64,000 nt of DNA from Paenibacillus qinlingensis (GTDB taxonomy: Bacteria > Bacillota > Bacilli > Paenibacillales > NBRC-103111): the NCBI RefSeq assembly GCF_013204845.1, contig NZ_JABMKY010000032.1, positions 1 through 64,000 on the forward strand, given 5' to 3'. The notes beneath the pieces are model-generated. The model was not told the DNA's origin. It was given only the letters and a program-made list of their open reading frames with translations, and did not search any database. A program made the position numbers and the translations under genes. This document shows positions 44,578-53,926 of this stretch, one piece after another. The number at the start of each line of letters is the position of its first letter. The stretch's first letter is position 1.

Positions 44578-45468
44578 CTAAGCAAATTCCTGAATAACCT
44601 GCTTCACGAAGGTATCCATCGTTTTACACAAAAACATATCCTTCCGATACACAATCCCCACTTCCTTCTGCGGAATAGGGTCAATAATAGGGATGGCGCA
44701 CAGCTTCTGCTCTCGCATACGATCGCCCATTCCCTCCACATAGGATTGAGGCAAAATCGCTCCGCACACATGATTCTTCGCCATTTGCAGCAAGGATTCA
44801 AGCGTGGAGAGCTCCACAATTGGCTTCCAGGCAAGTCCGATCTGCGCACAGCAATCATCCATCATTTGCCGAACATAGAACTTCTGCTGCAGCATCGCAA
44901 TTGGAATCTCGGTCAACTCCGCCAACCTGATCTCGGTCACCTGCTCTTGGGCAAATGTATGCTCAGCCGACACCACAAGCTGAAGCTTCTCTTGGTACAA
45001 CGGCACACACCGCAGCTGCTCGTCCTCTTCTGGCAAAAAAACAACCCCCACATCCAGCTCATTGCTCAGCAACTTTTCTTTCGTCTCTTCTGTTGCCAGC
45101 TCCATCACCGATAGCTCGATTTTGGGATAGTTGGCATGAAACGTCATAATCGTCGCCGTCAGCAAATGATTCCCCGAACAGCCGATTCGCAATCGTCCGC
45201 GCTGCATGCCCTGGAGCTCATTCATCGCCATCTGCGCTTGCTCCAGCTCATGAAAAATATTACGGCTATGCTTGCGCAAAATCTCGCCTGCTTCGGTCAC
45301 ATAGATCTTTTTGCCGATGCGTTGAAAAAGTGGAGAGCCCACGCGATCCTCCAGCAATCGGATCTGTTGACTCAGTGTAGGCTGGCTAATTCCCAGCTTC
45401 TCTGCCGCTTTGGTGAAGTGCAGTTCCTCGCACACCGCCAAAAAATACACCAACAATCGATAATCCAC
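44578..45468 (-). CDS. LysR-family transcriptional regulator
   Basis: GTG 45468 (VDYRLLVYFLAV) gives the usual LysR start. The 296-residue protein has an N-terminal winged helix (ELHFTKAAEKLGISQPTLSQQI) and a periplasmic-binding-like effector domain. It is divergent from ilvE, and the 130-bp gap contains an inverted repeat overlapping the ilvE promoter. It probably controls ilvE and itself. A related LysR gene lies 6 kb away. Confidence 0.9.
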   Translation of the reverse strand: MDYRLLVYFLAVCEELHFTKAAEKLGISQPTLSQQIRLLEDRVGSPLFQRIGKKIYVTEAGEILRKHSRNIFHELEQAQMAMNELQGMQRGRLRIGCSGNHLLTATIMTFHANYPKIELSVMELATEETKEKLLSNELDVGVVFLPEEDEQLRCVPLYQEKLQLVVSAEHTFAQEQVTEIRLAELTEIPIAMLQQKFYVRQMMDDCCAQIGLAWKPIVELSTLESLLQMAKNHVCGAILPQSYVEGMGDRMREQKLCAIPIIDPIPQKEVGIVYRKDMFLCKTMDTFVKQVIQEFA

Positions 45469-45515
45469 CTGAAGCCCCCCGATCATAGCTATTAACTATG
45501 ATAGTAATTGATAAA

Positions 45516-45550
45516 TCGCAATTGATCAATGATTGCGAATTTTCTATAGT
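45516..45550 (+). promoter_or_regulatory. ilvE promoter with LysR-type operator
   Basis: A -35 TTGATC (45522-45527) and -10 TATAGT (45545-45550) are 17 bp apart. A perfect 7-bp inverted repeat TCGCAAT-N9-ATTGCGA (45516-45538) overlaps the -35 and spacer. A further CATAG-N7-CTATG lies near 45484-45500. This fits control by the divergent LysR regulator. Confidence 0.6.
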
Positions 45551-45599
45551 TAAGGGTAAAAGATTGTGAGAACCCTCAATAGGAAAGGTGGCACAACGT

Positions 45600-46670
45600 A
45601 TGTACGGAAGCATTCGCATCGAACACAATTTAAAGGGCAAGCCCCTGCCCAATTTAGACGAAAATCTGGGGTTTGGAAAACTTTTTACGAATCATATGTT
45701 TATGATGGATTACGAAGAAGGTCAAGGCTGGCATGATCCGCGTATCATTCCTTATGGTCCGATTTCCCATGATCCCGCGGCGATGGTTTTCCACTATGGG
45801 CAAGCCGTTTTCGAAGGTATGAAGGCATTTCGCACCGAGAACGATGACGTTGTTTTATTTCGTCCAGATCAAAACGCTAAGCGCTTGAACCGCTCTAGCG
45901 AACGTCTCAGCATCCCGCATATAGATGAAGAATTCGTTGTCCGTGCCATTCAGGAGCTAGTTCGTGTTGATGCTGCATGGGTGCCGAAGAAGAACGGCTC
46001 CTCCCTGTACATCCGCCCTTTCGTTATTGCAACGGAAGCGATTCTAGGTGTCCGCCCGTCTATGCAGTATTCCTTTATCATCATTATGTCACCTGTTGAT
46101 GCTTACTATGATGAGGGACTGCAGCCAATCAACATCCTTGTGGAAAGCTATTATGCGCGATCTGTGCAAGGCGGGACAGGCAATGCCAAAGTAGCCGGCA
46201 ATTACGCAGCTAGCTTGAAGGCACAAATGCTGGCCAAAGAGAATAATTGTGCTCAAGTATTATGGCTCGACGCTATTGAGAAGAAATATTTAGAAGAAGT
46301 CGGCAGTATGAATGTCTTTTTCAAAATTAACGGTGAAGTCGTCACGCCTAGCCTAAGCGGCAGCATTCTCGAAGGAATCACGCGTGGCAGCATCATCCAC
46401 CTGCTGAAAGAATGGGGAATCCCCGTTTCTGAGCGGAAAATATCAATCGATGACATCGTCAAAGCTCATGCAGATGGAACGTTGGAAGAGGCTTTCGGCA
46501 CCGGCACCGCTGCGGTCGTATCGCCAATTGGCAGCCTGCTGTGGAACGGTACACCGATGGTCGTCAACCATGGCGAAATCGGTGAGCTTGTTGAGCGACT
46601 GTATACAACGATCACAGGTATTCAAAGCGGTAAACTGCCGGATACGTTCGGTTGGTTGTTAAAAGTTTAA
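45600..46670 (+). CDS. ilvE: Branched-chain amino acid aminotransferase
   Basis: ATG 45600 (MYGSIRIEHNL) lies eight bases after AAAGGTGG; the GTG at 45588 sits too close to it. The 356-residue class IV PLP aminotransferase has the lysine site in GNAKVAGNYAAS. It also has YGQAVFEGMKAF, YIRPFVIATE and the phosphate-binding EAFGTGTAAVVSP. It interconverts leucine, isoleucine and valine with their 2-oxo acids. It has its own terminator and no linked ilv genes. Assignment is secure. Confidence 0.95.
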   Translation: MYGSIRIEHNLKGKPLPNLDENLGFGKLFTNHMFMMDYEEGQGWHDPRIIPYGPISHDPAAMVFHYGQAVFEGMKAFRTENDDVVLFRPDQNAKRLNRSSERLSIPHIDEEFVVRAIQELVRVDAAWVPKKNGSSLYIRPFVIATEAILGVRPSMQYSFIIIMSPVDAYYDEGLQPINILVESYYARSVQGGTGNAKVAGNYAASLKAQMLAKENNCAQVLWLDAIEKKYLEEVGSMNVFFKINGEVVTPSLSGSILEGITRGSIIHLLKEWGIPVSERKISIDDIVKAHADGTLEEAFGTGTAAVVSPIGSLLWNGTPMVVNHGEIGELVERLYTTITGIQSGKLPDTFGWLLKV

Positions 46671-46722
46671 ACCAGAATCATCTTAAAATTTAAATTTTCC
46701 AGTTAATAAATGCACTATCACC

Positions 46723-46754
46723 AACCGACGAATTGGCCAATTCGTCGGTTTTTG
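46723..46754 (+). terminator. Terminator of ilvE
   Basis: AACCGACGAATT pairs with AATTCGTCGGTT (12 bp, GGCC loop), followed by five Ts. Confidence 0.95.
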
Positions 46755-46831
46755 GCATTGAGGCTACCTGTACGCAGGGTGGTAGATTTGCATGTAAACA
46801 AGTTAATGTTTCGATTAGTGGTGGGGATGAA

Positions 46832-46851
46832 GTTGAGTTGAGTTGAGTTGA
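46832..46851. repeat. (GTTGA)4 pentamer array
   Basis: Four tandem GTTGA copies lie in the 810-bp gap between ilvE and the DUF1232 gene, 95 bp before quartet element D. No gene is supported in 46671-47483. Confidence 0.85.
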
Positions 46852-46945
46852 TGGCTTCTGTAGCTGGGGCAGTTGTTGACCTATGTAATTCAATCTAATT
46901 AGCTAATTTGGGTAATGGGTAGTTGTGCCGAGCGGGTGTATAATT

Positions 46946-47130
46946 TAGATGGAAAAAGTACAGTTAAATCCGGAGTAAATCCCTATTTTAGTGAAATAAA
47001 TGTAAAATATACAGTTAAATCAGCCCGTTTTAGCAGAACTAGTGGATATGCGTGAAAATAACTACATATTTTCCATCTAATCTTACTTTTCGTCTCTCAA
47101 TCGTGAAAATAGATGTAGATTTTCCAGTTA
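46946..47130. repeat. Quartet element D (TARMTGKA type)
   Basis: Boxes start at 46946, 46997, 47059 and 47110 (spacing 51, 62, 51). Orientation is + + - -: GGAAAA-type spacers in the first two, TTTTCC in the last two. CGTGAAAA directly precedes boxes three and four. A lone, more degenerate box-like sequence ends in TTTTCCAGTTAA near 46708. Confidence 0.9.
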
Positions 47131-47217
47131 ATCGAGGTAACCAACCTCCTTTAACCACTAAGCCTACCAATGACGGCAGCACCCAGAGTTTTCGCGGGGC
47201 CGGAAGTGTTGAGGTTG

Positions 47218-47478
47218 CCGGGGCGCCGGGGATACCGGGGATACCGGGGTGCCGGGAGTTCCGAGGCTACCGGGATACCGGGGTGCCAGGGCTACCGGGG
47301 TGCCGGGGTGCCGGGGTGCCGGTGTGCCGGGGTGCCGGGAGTTCCGGAGGTACCGGGGTACCGAGGTGCCAGGGATACCGATGCTACCGATGCTACCGAA
47401 GCTACCAAAGCTTCCAAAGCTTCCGGGCCACCGAGATGGCCGTGGTACCGAATCACCAAAAGTACCGAGGGCACCTAA
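47218..47478. repeat. 8/9-bp CCGGGGTR minisatellite
   Basis: About 30 tandem units begin with CCG or CCA and alternate between 8 bp (CCGGGGTG) and 9 bp (CCGGGGATA, CCGATGCTA, CCAAAGCTT). Sequence drifts from GC-rich to AT-richer along the array. The mix of 8 and 9 bp destroys any reading frame, so collagen-like Gly-X-Y open frames here are not genes. It ends six bases before the DUF1232 gene stop. Confidence 0.92.
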
Positions 47479-47483
47479 CCCCC

Positions 47484-47906
47484 CTACTTCTCCTCATCCT
47501 TCGGCTTCCCCTGCTCCTCCACCACGTGACCATCGATATCGATGATATCTTTGCTGCTCACAACATCGTCTCCAAGGAAATCTCTCAGCTTGTTCTTCGC
47601 TTTCCGCCTAACCTCGTCATCAATGCTTTTCGATACGGCCGCTAAGGCAAAGCCCAGCGCGCTTAGATCGTCCACATAACCTACAATCGGCAGGATATCT
47701 GGCATGAGATCTAATGGTAAGATGAGATACCCGAGTGCACCGTAGATTTGAACTTTTGCGCGGAGCGGTGTTTTGGGGCTATCCAACGCGTAAAAAAGCA
47801 ACAATCCACTGTAAATGACTTTACTGCCAGCCTTCTTAGCCCCTTTTTTCAACTTGGACCAGAAGCCGTCGATTGAGAAGTACTTTTCATATTTGGACGC
47901 ATTCAT
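47484..47906 (-). CDS. DUF1232 (YkvA-like) membrane protein
   Basis: The 140-residue protein has the DUF1232 core: VQIYGALGYLILPLDLMPD and GYVDDLSALGFALAAV, two helices around the conserved P-x-D-x-x-P-D motif. A charged C-terminal tail ending in KPKDEEK follows. Function is unknown; YkvA-type proteins are small inner-membrane proteins. It stands alone on the minus strand and its 3' end abuts the minisatellite. Confidence 0.87.
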   Translation of the reverse strand: MNASKYEKYFSIDGFWSKLKKGAKKAGSKVIYSGLLLFYALDSPKTPLRAKVQIYGALGYLILPLDLMPDILPIVGYVDDLSALGFALAAVSKSIDDEVRRKAKNKLRDFLGDDVVSSKDIIDIDGHVVEEQGKPKDEEK

Positions 47907-48038
47907 GTAGCGATCACTCCATTCATCAGCAATTACACTATATATACCACCATTCTACACCTATCTAACATCGGATGTCTCGGTTTCCTCTACACCGGTG
48001 TCGTTGCGGACTTCATCGTGACTTCGCCAGTTGTCTCA

Positions 48039-48761
48039 TCAATTTTTTTGTCGCCCGATCGAACCATTTACCTGCTCCGTTGTTATCGTCAGCTTGGCAC
48101 GTAGTTCATTCTGATCGGTGTACGCTTGTATGTCGAATGGCACACGGACTGAAGCAGGCAAAATCATATACCAAACGATATAACCTTCGTCCGTTTTTAC
48201 AATTTCCGCCGCATAGTCCCTCGCAACTGCTTCATTACCCTTAACAACGATATGCGTGATCGACGTATCTCCTATTTCTCCAAATAGAAGGGAGTTACCC
48301 TTAGGCTTTTCCCAACGCATTGGCATCATCATATAGGACAAGGCAGAATCGGATGAAGCATCCATTTTATCCCCACCAATAGAGTACCCACCGCCAGAAG
48401 TCCACTTCCACCCAAGCCATAATTTCTTTGCGATATCTACTCTCAAATCTGTCCCGCTATGATTTTGCAGCAGCTTGCTGAATTGTAGAACATCTCCTTG
48501 AACAGGCTCCCGAAAAATGGTCTTAAAAATTTGTTCAAAAGATGAACCCCGAAATTGTCGTATAGCCTCCTCAGGTGTGTCTCCCAGCGGAACGCGCAAG
48601 GTCTCTGTCAATCCCATCGCTTTGGAGATCCGCCAATCTGCTATACCTCCCGGTTTTTCTATCATATAAATTGTGGAATAGGCTAGGATCAACACAACTA
48701 AGAATATCCCTGTCGCCGAGATATATTTGGGCATTCGTCGAACTACATGTAGCATGTGCAT
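48039..48761 (-). CDS. Hypothetical single-span membrane protein
   Basis: GGAGG lies just upstream of ATGs at 48761 and 48755; either could be used. The product of about 240 residues has one N-terminal membrane span (YISATGIFLVVLILAYSTIY). An extracytoplasmic domain with a Trp/Gly-rich loop (WLGWKWTSGGGYSIGG) and a beta-rich end follows. I do not recognise the family. The gene is monocistronic. Confidence 0.72.
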   Translation of the reverse strand: MHMLHVVRRMPKYISATGIFLVVLILAYSTIYMIEKPGGIADWRISKAMGLTETLRVPLGDTPEEAIRQFRGSSFEQIFKTIFREPVQGDVLQFSKLLQNHSGTDLRVDIAKKLWLGWKWTSGGGYSIGGDKMDASSDSALSYMMMPMRWEKPKGNSLLFGEIGDTSITHIVVKGNEAVARDYAAEIVKTDEGYIVWYMILPASVRVPFDIQAYTDQNELRAKLTITTEQVNGSIGRQKN

Positions 48762-48981
48762 TCTACCTCCGTTCAATGATCATGAGCAGCTTAAACTAAA
48801 CATACCACTACCCAATTTTACCATCCTTTGGAAGTCCCTGTCACAATTTCATCCTCATCGCAGGTACAAGCTGCCTTAACTAACTTTTACCCAAGTCCAT
48901 CCAAAGAAAGCCCTATACAACGCATAGCTTATCCTGTATGGTTTTGAAATCGACAACTTACAGCATGAAATGAGGCCACCG

Positions 48982-50202
48982 ATGATTTCAGCCCTGCGTA
49001 AACTTGCTTCCATTCGGCTCCCTTTCTGGGTCATGTTTATGAATACCTTCAGTATGGCGGTAGGATTTTATATGATGATCCCCCTGCTTGCTTCTTATTT
49101 ATTAAATGACATCCTGCTGACGGTTACTATGGTTGGTATCATCTCCGCTATCCGCAGCTTCAGCCAGCAAGGTCTTTCCGTCCTTTGCGGTACGTTGGCC
49201 GACAAGCTTGGCTATAAGCGCACGATTCTGATCGGTTTGCTCATCCGTACCTTTGGGTTCGGCATGTTCGGCTTTGTCGACAGCATCCCAGGCTTTATCA
49301 TAGCTTGCTTCTTCTCTGGCTTAGGCGGATCCCTGTTCAACCCAGCTAGTTATGCTTATTATGCAGCACTATCGACTTCGAGCAATCGGATCACGATTTA
49401 TGCTATTCGAGAAATGTTAAGCAATATGGGATTCGTCGTGGGTCCCGTCCTGGGTGCCTTACTCATGGGCTTTCATTTCAAGTATGTTAGTTTGGCCGCT
49501 ACCCTTATTTTCGCATTTTCCTTTTTCTTTAGTCTCTTCTTTTTGCCAGCTATCCAAAGTGAACAATCCCGCAAGGCATATACGGGCATCTGGTCTCAGA
49601 TGCAAACCGTGTGGAGCAATCGCCCTTTCCGGCGCTTCATGCTCTTCACGATGATCTCGTGGTCACTGGTCACGCAGTTATATATTGCCGTTCCATTTCG
49701 TGTTCATCAGCTAGCTTCAGATGCGAATATCGGACTCATTTACAGCTCTGGGGCTATTGTCATGGTCCTGCTTCAGGTTCCTTTATCCAAATTAGGCAAC
49801 AGAAAGTTACAGCCTTTTGGCGTGATGTCATTAGGCACCTTACTGCTCGCTGGGGGCTTATTTACATTAGGGATGATCGGATCCATGTGGGGGATTTATG
49901 CGGGGGTTATCGCCTTCATGATTGGACAGGTTTTTCTACAACCGATGATGAATACCATGGTTTCCGATTATGCCGGAGATGAGCAGATTGCTAGCTATTT
50001 CGGGTTTAACAGCTTTGCACTCTCCATCGGGGCTATTATCGGAAACGTTGGCGGCGGTTATTTGTATGATTTGGGCACTTACCTCGGCTGGCAAGGCCTT
50101 CCTTGGGTGTGTTTCTTAGTGTTTGGACTTGTGAATATTCGGTTTATGCTCCAAGAGCAAAGAACGACAGGTTCAGGAAGCTCCATTCGCAGAGCCATCT
50201 GA
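48982..50202 (+). CDS. MFS multidrug-type transporter
   Basis: ATG 48982 (MISALRKLASI) has GAGG six bases upstream and is preferred to 48970. The 406-residue protein has twelve predicted spans. The MFS A-loop motif is visible as GTLADKLGYKR, and the motif-C-like segment is REMLSNMGFVVGPVLGALLMG. It resembles drug/H+ antiporters of the MdtH/YfkF type, but the substrate cannot be told. Its 3' end overlaps the MOSC gene by 30 bp, convergently. Confidence 0.88.
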   Translation: MISALRKLASIRLPFWVMFMNTFSMAVGFYMMIPLLASYLLNDILLTVTMVGIISAIRSFSQQGLSVLCGTLADKLGYKRTILIGLLIRTFGFGMFGFVDSIPGFIIACFFSGLGGSLFNPASYAYYAALSTSSNRITIYAIREMLSNMGFVVGPVLGALLMGFHFKYVSLAATLIFAFSFFFSLFFLPAIQSEQSRKAYTGIWSQMQTVWSNRPFRRFMLFTMISWSLVTQLYIAVPFRVHQLASDANIGLIYSSGAIVMVLLQVPLSKLGNRKLQPFGVMSLGTLLLAGGLFTLGMIGSMWGIYAGVIAFMIGQVFLQPMMNTMVSDYAGDEQIASYFGFNSFALSIGAIIGNVGGGYLYDLGTYLGWQGLPWVCFLVFGLVNIRFMLQEQRTTGSGSSIRRAI

Positions 50203-50901
50203 GACATCCGTCGATACACTTGTACCACCTGTTAATCTTTCTCGCGTATCTGTCTCCTGACCTTCAAGACGCTTCTGCAACGTAGCCCGCCAACTCACTG
50301 ACAGCTTATCGACTTCCAGCAGTTGGCGGATGCCTGCAACATGCTCTTTCTCCTGATGCATAATCCGGTTGGCGTAGGCCACCGTGATCGCTTTGGGATG
50401 CGCGAAGATTCGCTTCAATCCATCGGATTTATCTACGAATCCTTCACGCAGAACGCGAAAATAGAAGCCGGTATACCCGGTTTCTTGCACTTTGAGCGGC
50501 ATGTCTGGCCTGTCGTACTTGACAGATAATTTGAAGCATGGCTGCCGAGGTTGGCTCACTTCAACGATTGCTTCCCCCAGCTCAAAGATATCTCCGATGC
50601 ACACCTCCGCCTCCACGATGCCACGGATCGTTAGATTTTCTCCAAATGCGCCATAGGTTAACGCCTGGCCTAACTCTTGTTCCCAATACACATAATGTTC
50701 AAAAGGATATACACAGACAGCCTTTTCTCGGCCACCGTGATGAACGAGATCTGCCTGGCCATCCCCCTTGAAATTCTCCCATGACAAAAATAAAGCTCCA
50801 TCCGTTGGCTGCTTATGAATCCCTGTGGCAACTTCTTTGTTTTTATACGGGACGAGCTGTGGCTTACCGATATTAATCGCTACGATTTCGACAGACTTCA
50901 T
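50173..50901 (-). CDS. MOSC-domain protein (YiiM-like)
   Basis: The 242-residue protein has the MOSC core: GDGQADLVHHGGREKAVCVY, FGENLTIRG and the conserved cysteine in SQPRQPCFKL. A three-helix C-terminal extension is typical of YiiM. MOSC domains use molybdenum cofactor; YiiM-type proteins reduce N-hydroxylated base analogues. The C-terminal 30 residues (TGGTSVSTDVSDGSANGAS) are low-complexity and overlap the MFS gene. Confidence 0.88.
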   Translation of the reverse strand: MKSVEIVAINIGKPQLVPYKNKEVATGIHKQPTDGALFLSWENFKGDGQADLVHHGGREKAVCVYPFEHYVYWEQELGQALTYGAFGENLTIRGIVEAEVCIGDIFELGEAIVEVSQPRQPCFKLSVKYDRPDMPLKVQETGYTGFYFRVLREGFVDKSDGLKRIFAHPKAITVAYANRIMHQEKEHVAGIRQLLEVDKLSVSWRATLQKRLEGQETDTRERLTGGTSVSTDVSDGSANGAS

Positions 50902-50951
50902 ATGAGCTCAACTCCAAATATAGTTATTATTTCTTTATGATTCATCTTATA

Positions 50952-50974
50952 ATGATAGTTAAAACCTATCATTA
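50952..50974. promoter_or_regulatory. Palindrome upstream of second LysR gene
   Basis: AATGATAG-N7-CTATCATT is a perfect 8-bp inverted repeat in the 106-bp divergent gap between MOSC and the LysR gene. Its size and T-N11-A content suit a LysR operator. Confidence 0.6.
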
Positions 50975-51007
50975 TGTTCATGATGTTACGGGTACACCGG
51001 AGGCTAA

Positions 51008-51889
51008 ATGGAACTTAAACAATTAGAGTACTTTATGGCGGTATGCCGAGAACTTCATTTTACCCGTGCTGCTGAGAAAATGCGAATTGCTCAACCCTCG
51101 TTGAGCCAGCAAATTCGGTTACTCGAGCATGAAATCGGCACGCCCTTATTTGATCGCATTGGCAAGAAAACGGTCATCACCGAAGCCGGGCGCATCTTGC
51201 AGCAGCATGGCTTTCAAGTTTTTCATGAGTTATCTCAGGCACGTGCCGCCATTAGCGAGCTTCAAGGACTGGAGCGAGGAACATTAAAAATCGGTGCCCT
51301 GCTAACCGTTGTTAATTATTTACTCCCACCTACGGTTATTTCATTTCATGAGCGCTATCCTCAGGTAGAATTGTCTGTTCTTGGGCTTCGGACGGGAGAT
51401 ATTTATGAGGGCCTCCTGCAAAATGAATTAGATCTCGGGATCGTGTATTTGCCCATGCAGCATGACGATTTAGAAACCATTCCGTTATATACGGATCATC
51501 TAGTGCTTGCCGTGCCAATGGATCATCCGCTAGCGAAGGAGCCCAACGTGTCGCTTGATATTTTAAAAGAAACACCAAGTGTCTTACTGCCGAGCTCGTA
51601 CTTTCTCCGCCAATTCCTCAATGAACAGTGCCGTGCGCTTGATTTTGCCGTGCAGCCTGTCATCGAAATGACGACCTTGGAATCCATTATTCAAATGGTC
51701 CGCAAAGGCGTCGGAGTGACCGTTCTGCCGAAGGCTTATCTCGACTATATTGATCATCCGCATATTCGTGCGATACCGATTCAGAATCCCGTGCTCACTA
51801 CACAAATTGGCATCGTTTATCGCAAAAATAAATTCCTCTGCGCAGCCAGCCGTGTCTTTATGGAGCAGCTAATTGCGGCTTGCGTGTAG
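51008..51889 (+). CDS. LysR-family transcriptional regulator (second)
   Basis: The 293-residue regulator has the winged-helix N-terminus (ELHFTRAAEKMRIAQPSLSQQI) and an effector-binding domain. GGAGG precedes the ATG. It is clearly paralogous to the regulator beside ilvE, sharing near-identical DNA-binding helices. The divergent MOSC gene is the likely target. Its 3' end overlaps glyA by 21 bp on the opposite strand. Confidence 0.9.
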   Translation: MELKQLEYFMAVCRELHFTRAAEKMRIAQPSLSQQIRLLEHEIGTPLFDRIGKKTVITEAGRILQQHGFQVFHELSQARAAISELQGLERGTLKIGALLTVVNYLLPPTVISFHERYPQVELSVLGLRTGDIYEGLLQNELDLGIVYLPMQHDDLETIPLYTDHLVLAVPMDHPLAKEPNVSLDILKETPSVLLPSSYFLRQFLNEQCRALDFAVQPVIEMTTLESIIQMVRKGVGVTVLPKAYLDYIDHPHIRAIPIQNPVLTTQIGIVYRKNKFLCAASRVFMEQLIAACV

Positions 51890-53113
51890 CGTGAATCGTG
51901 AGGTGATCTCCTTCACCTTCTTGCGCACTTGCTCCTGAATAACTACCTGATTGGGGTTACGTAATGTGTGGGCAATAAGCTGAGCTATTTCTTGCATGTC
52001 CGCCGCTCCCATTCCTCTCGTGGTGACCGCAGGAGTTCCCAGACGAATCCCACTTGTAATTAACGGACTGGTTGGATCAAAAGGGATCGCATTCTTGTTC
52101 ACGGTAATGCCCACTTCGTCCAGCAGATGCTGCGCGTCCTTACCTGTCAGTTGGATGCTGCGCAAATCAAGCAGGATCAGATGATTGTCCGTACCACCGG
52201 TCACAACATCAAGCCCTTCGGCCATTAGCGCTCCAGCCAATGTACGGGCATTGAGGAGGACATCGGCCATATACTGACTGAACGCTGGACGACTCGCTTC
52301 TCCGAAAGCGACAGCTTTGGCCGCAATCGTATGCATGAAGGGACCGCCTTGCGTGGCTGGGAATACCGCTTTATCTATCGCCTGAGCCCAAGGCTTGCGG
52401 CATAAAATGACTCCCCCCCTTGGCCCTCGTAATGTTTTGTGCGTAGTCGTCGTCACGAAGTGCGCATGCGGCACTGGGTTTGGATGCAATCCAGCGGCAA
52501 CAATGCCCGCGATGTGGGCCATATCTACGAGGAATAGCGCCCCGACTTCTTCGGCGATGTGCGCGAAGGGTTCGAAATCAATCGTGCGCGGATACGCACT
52601 GGCCCCTACCACAATGATACGTGGCTTGGATCTGTGGGCTAATTTGCGAACTTCATCATAGTCGATGCGGAACGTCTGCTCGTTAACGCCGTAAGGGACG
52701 AAATTGTACCATTGTCCCGAAGCATTAACGGAGCTTCCATGCGTTAAGTGGCCGCCTTGCGCGAGATTCATCCCCAGGATCGTATCCCCTAGCTTAGCTG
52801 CAGCAAAATAAACGGCCATATTCGCTTGAGCTCCAGAGTGAGGCTGAACGTTGGCGTGCTCCGCGCCGAACAATGCCTTCACTCTGTGAATGGCCATTTC
52901 CTCCACGGTATCGGCATGTTCACATCCGGCGTAGTATCGCTTACCAGGGTAGCCTTCCGCATATTTGTTGGTAAAAACCGTCCCCATTGCTTCCAGCACC
53001 GCACCACTGACAAAATTTTCGGACGCGATCAGCTCGATTTTATCGTGCTGCCGGTTTGCCTCTTGCTTGATCGCTGATGCGATCACGGGGTCTTGAATAA
53101 GCAAATGTTCCAT
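51869..53113 (-). CDS. glyA: Serine hydroxymethyltransferase
   Basis: ATG 53113 (MEHLLIQDPVI) lies eight bases after GGAGG. The 414-residue PLP enzyme converts serine and tetrahydrofolate into glycine and methylene-tetrahydrofolate. The PLP lysine is in TTTTHKTLRGPRGG. Other signatures are IELIASENFVS, YAEGYPGKRYYAGC and DMAHIAGIVAAG. Length is standard. It is monocistronic here. Assignment is secure. Confidence 0.96.
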   Translation of the reverse strand: MEHLLIQDPVIASAIKQEANRQHDKIELIASENFVSGAVLEAMGTVFTNKYAEGYPGKRYYAGCEHADTVEEMAIHRVKALFGAEHANVQPHSGAQANMAVYFAAAKLGDTILGMNLAQGGHLTHGSSVNASGQWYNFVPYGVNEQTFRIDYDEVRKLAHRSKPRIIVVGASAYPRTIDFEPFAHIAEEVGALFLVDMAHIAGIVAAGLHPNPVPHAHFVTTTTHKTLRGPRGGVILCRKPWAQAIDKAVFPATQGGPFMHTIAAKAVAFGEASRPAFSQYMADVLLNARTLAGALMAEGLDVVTGGTDNHLILLDLRSIQLTGKDAQHLLDEVGITVNKNAIPFDPTSPLITSGIRLGTPAVTTRGMGAADMQEIAQLIAHTLRNPNQVVIQEQVRKKVKEITSRFTLHASRN

Positions 53114-53242
53114 GCCATGAACCTCCCTTGAGAAAATAGTTTTCACGTGCTACTTCTTTTCGGGTTCAGTATAAATGGGGACCATTGATTCTTCAATACA
53201 ATAGTTCTTCTTATAACGATAGGAAATTCCTATGATTTGCAC

Positions 53243-53302
53243 AAAAAAAACAGGCTGCCCTGATGTCTGAGGAAATATAATCTCCTCGCACGGCAGCCTG
53301 AA
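53243..53302 (-). terminator. Terminator of RibD_C-type gene
   Basis: On the minus strand CAGGCTGCC pairs with GGCAGCCTG, with imperfect inner pairing, followed by eight Ts. Confidence 0.9.
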
Positions 53303-53314
53303 TTGGTTGATTCG

Positions 53315-53863
53315 CTAGCTCTTAACTATCTGGTAGGTTACGGCCAGAACGCCGTTACTGTAGCCTTTGGTGTCGACTAGCTTAAGGTTCAGCGGCTCCT
53401 CCATCCCTTCGAAAAGCCGCGTACCAGATCCTGCTACAACCGGGCAAATGTTGAGGTTAAGTTCATCCAGCAATCCTTCACGCAGCAGCGATCTCACGAG
53501 AGTCGGGCTGCCTGGGACTTGAATATTCAGTCCTGGCTGCTGTTTGAGTTTCATGATTTCGTCGACAAAGTCACCTCTAAGCAGAGTTGCAGGCTGCCAA
53601 TCCAATGTGTCGAGCGATTGCGAGACCACATACTTCGGCGAGTTATTTAAGAATTTCGCCATCGGCACATCATTGGTCTGGTGCTGCCAAAAACCCGCCA
53701 AAAACTGATACGTCTGCGGCCCCAAGAGTACCGCATCCGCTTTCGCCACACCTTCCGCGATGCGTGCCATGATCTCCGCATTGCCCCATTTCTTAGGCGA
53801 ATTCTCTGGCGAGTCGATCACACCATCCAGTGACATGAACAGTCCTGCTACGATTTTCCTCAT
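53315..53863 (-). CDS. Dihydrofolate-reductase-like (RibD_C) protein
   Basis: The 182-residue protein has the RibD C-terminal/YwjB-YyaP fold: MRKIVAGLFMSLDGVIDSPE at the start, LLGPQTYQFLAGFW, IQVPGSPTLVRSLL and GSGTRLFEG near the end. Such stand-alone proteins bind NADPH, but the substrate is mostly unknown. Monocistronic with a strong terminator. Confidence 0.88.
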   Translation of the reverse strand: MRKIVAGLFMSLDGVIDSPENSPKKWGNAEIMARIAEGVAKADAVLLGPQTYQFLAGFWQHQTNDVPMAKFLNNSPKYVVSQSLDTLDWQPATLLRGDFVDEIMKLKQQPGLNIQVPGSPTLVRSLLREGLLDELNLNICPVVAGSGTRLFEGMEEPLNLKLVDTKGYSNGVLAVTYQIVKS

Positions 53864-53926
53864 CGTGTTTGCTCCTTCTATAGCTTCGTCAACTCATATA
53901 CACAAATAGTACCATAATGAATTCCT

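Noticed and set aside
45487..45599. T-box or other leader control before ilvE
   Set aside because: The gap of about 130 bp contains a promoter and an inverted repeat but no room for a T-box and no terminator.
47052..47645. Collagen-like Gly-X-Y open frame
   Set aside because: Units alternate between 8 and 9 bp, so the apparent periodicity is not maintained in any frame. The frame also runs through quartet D and antisense into the DUF1232 gene.
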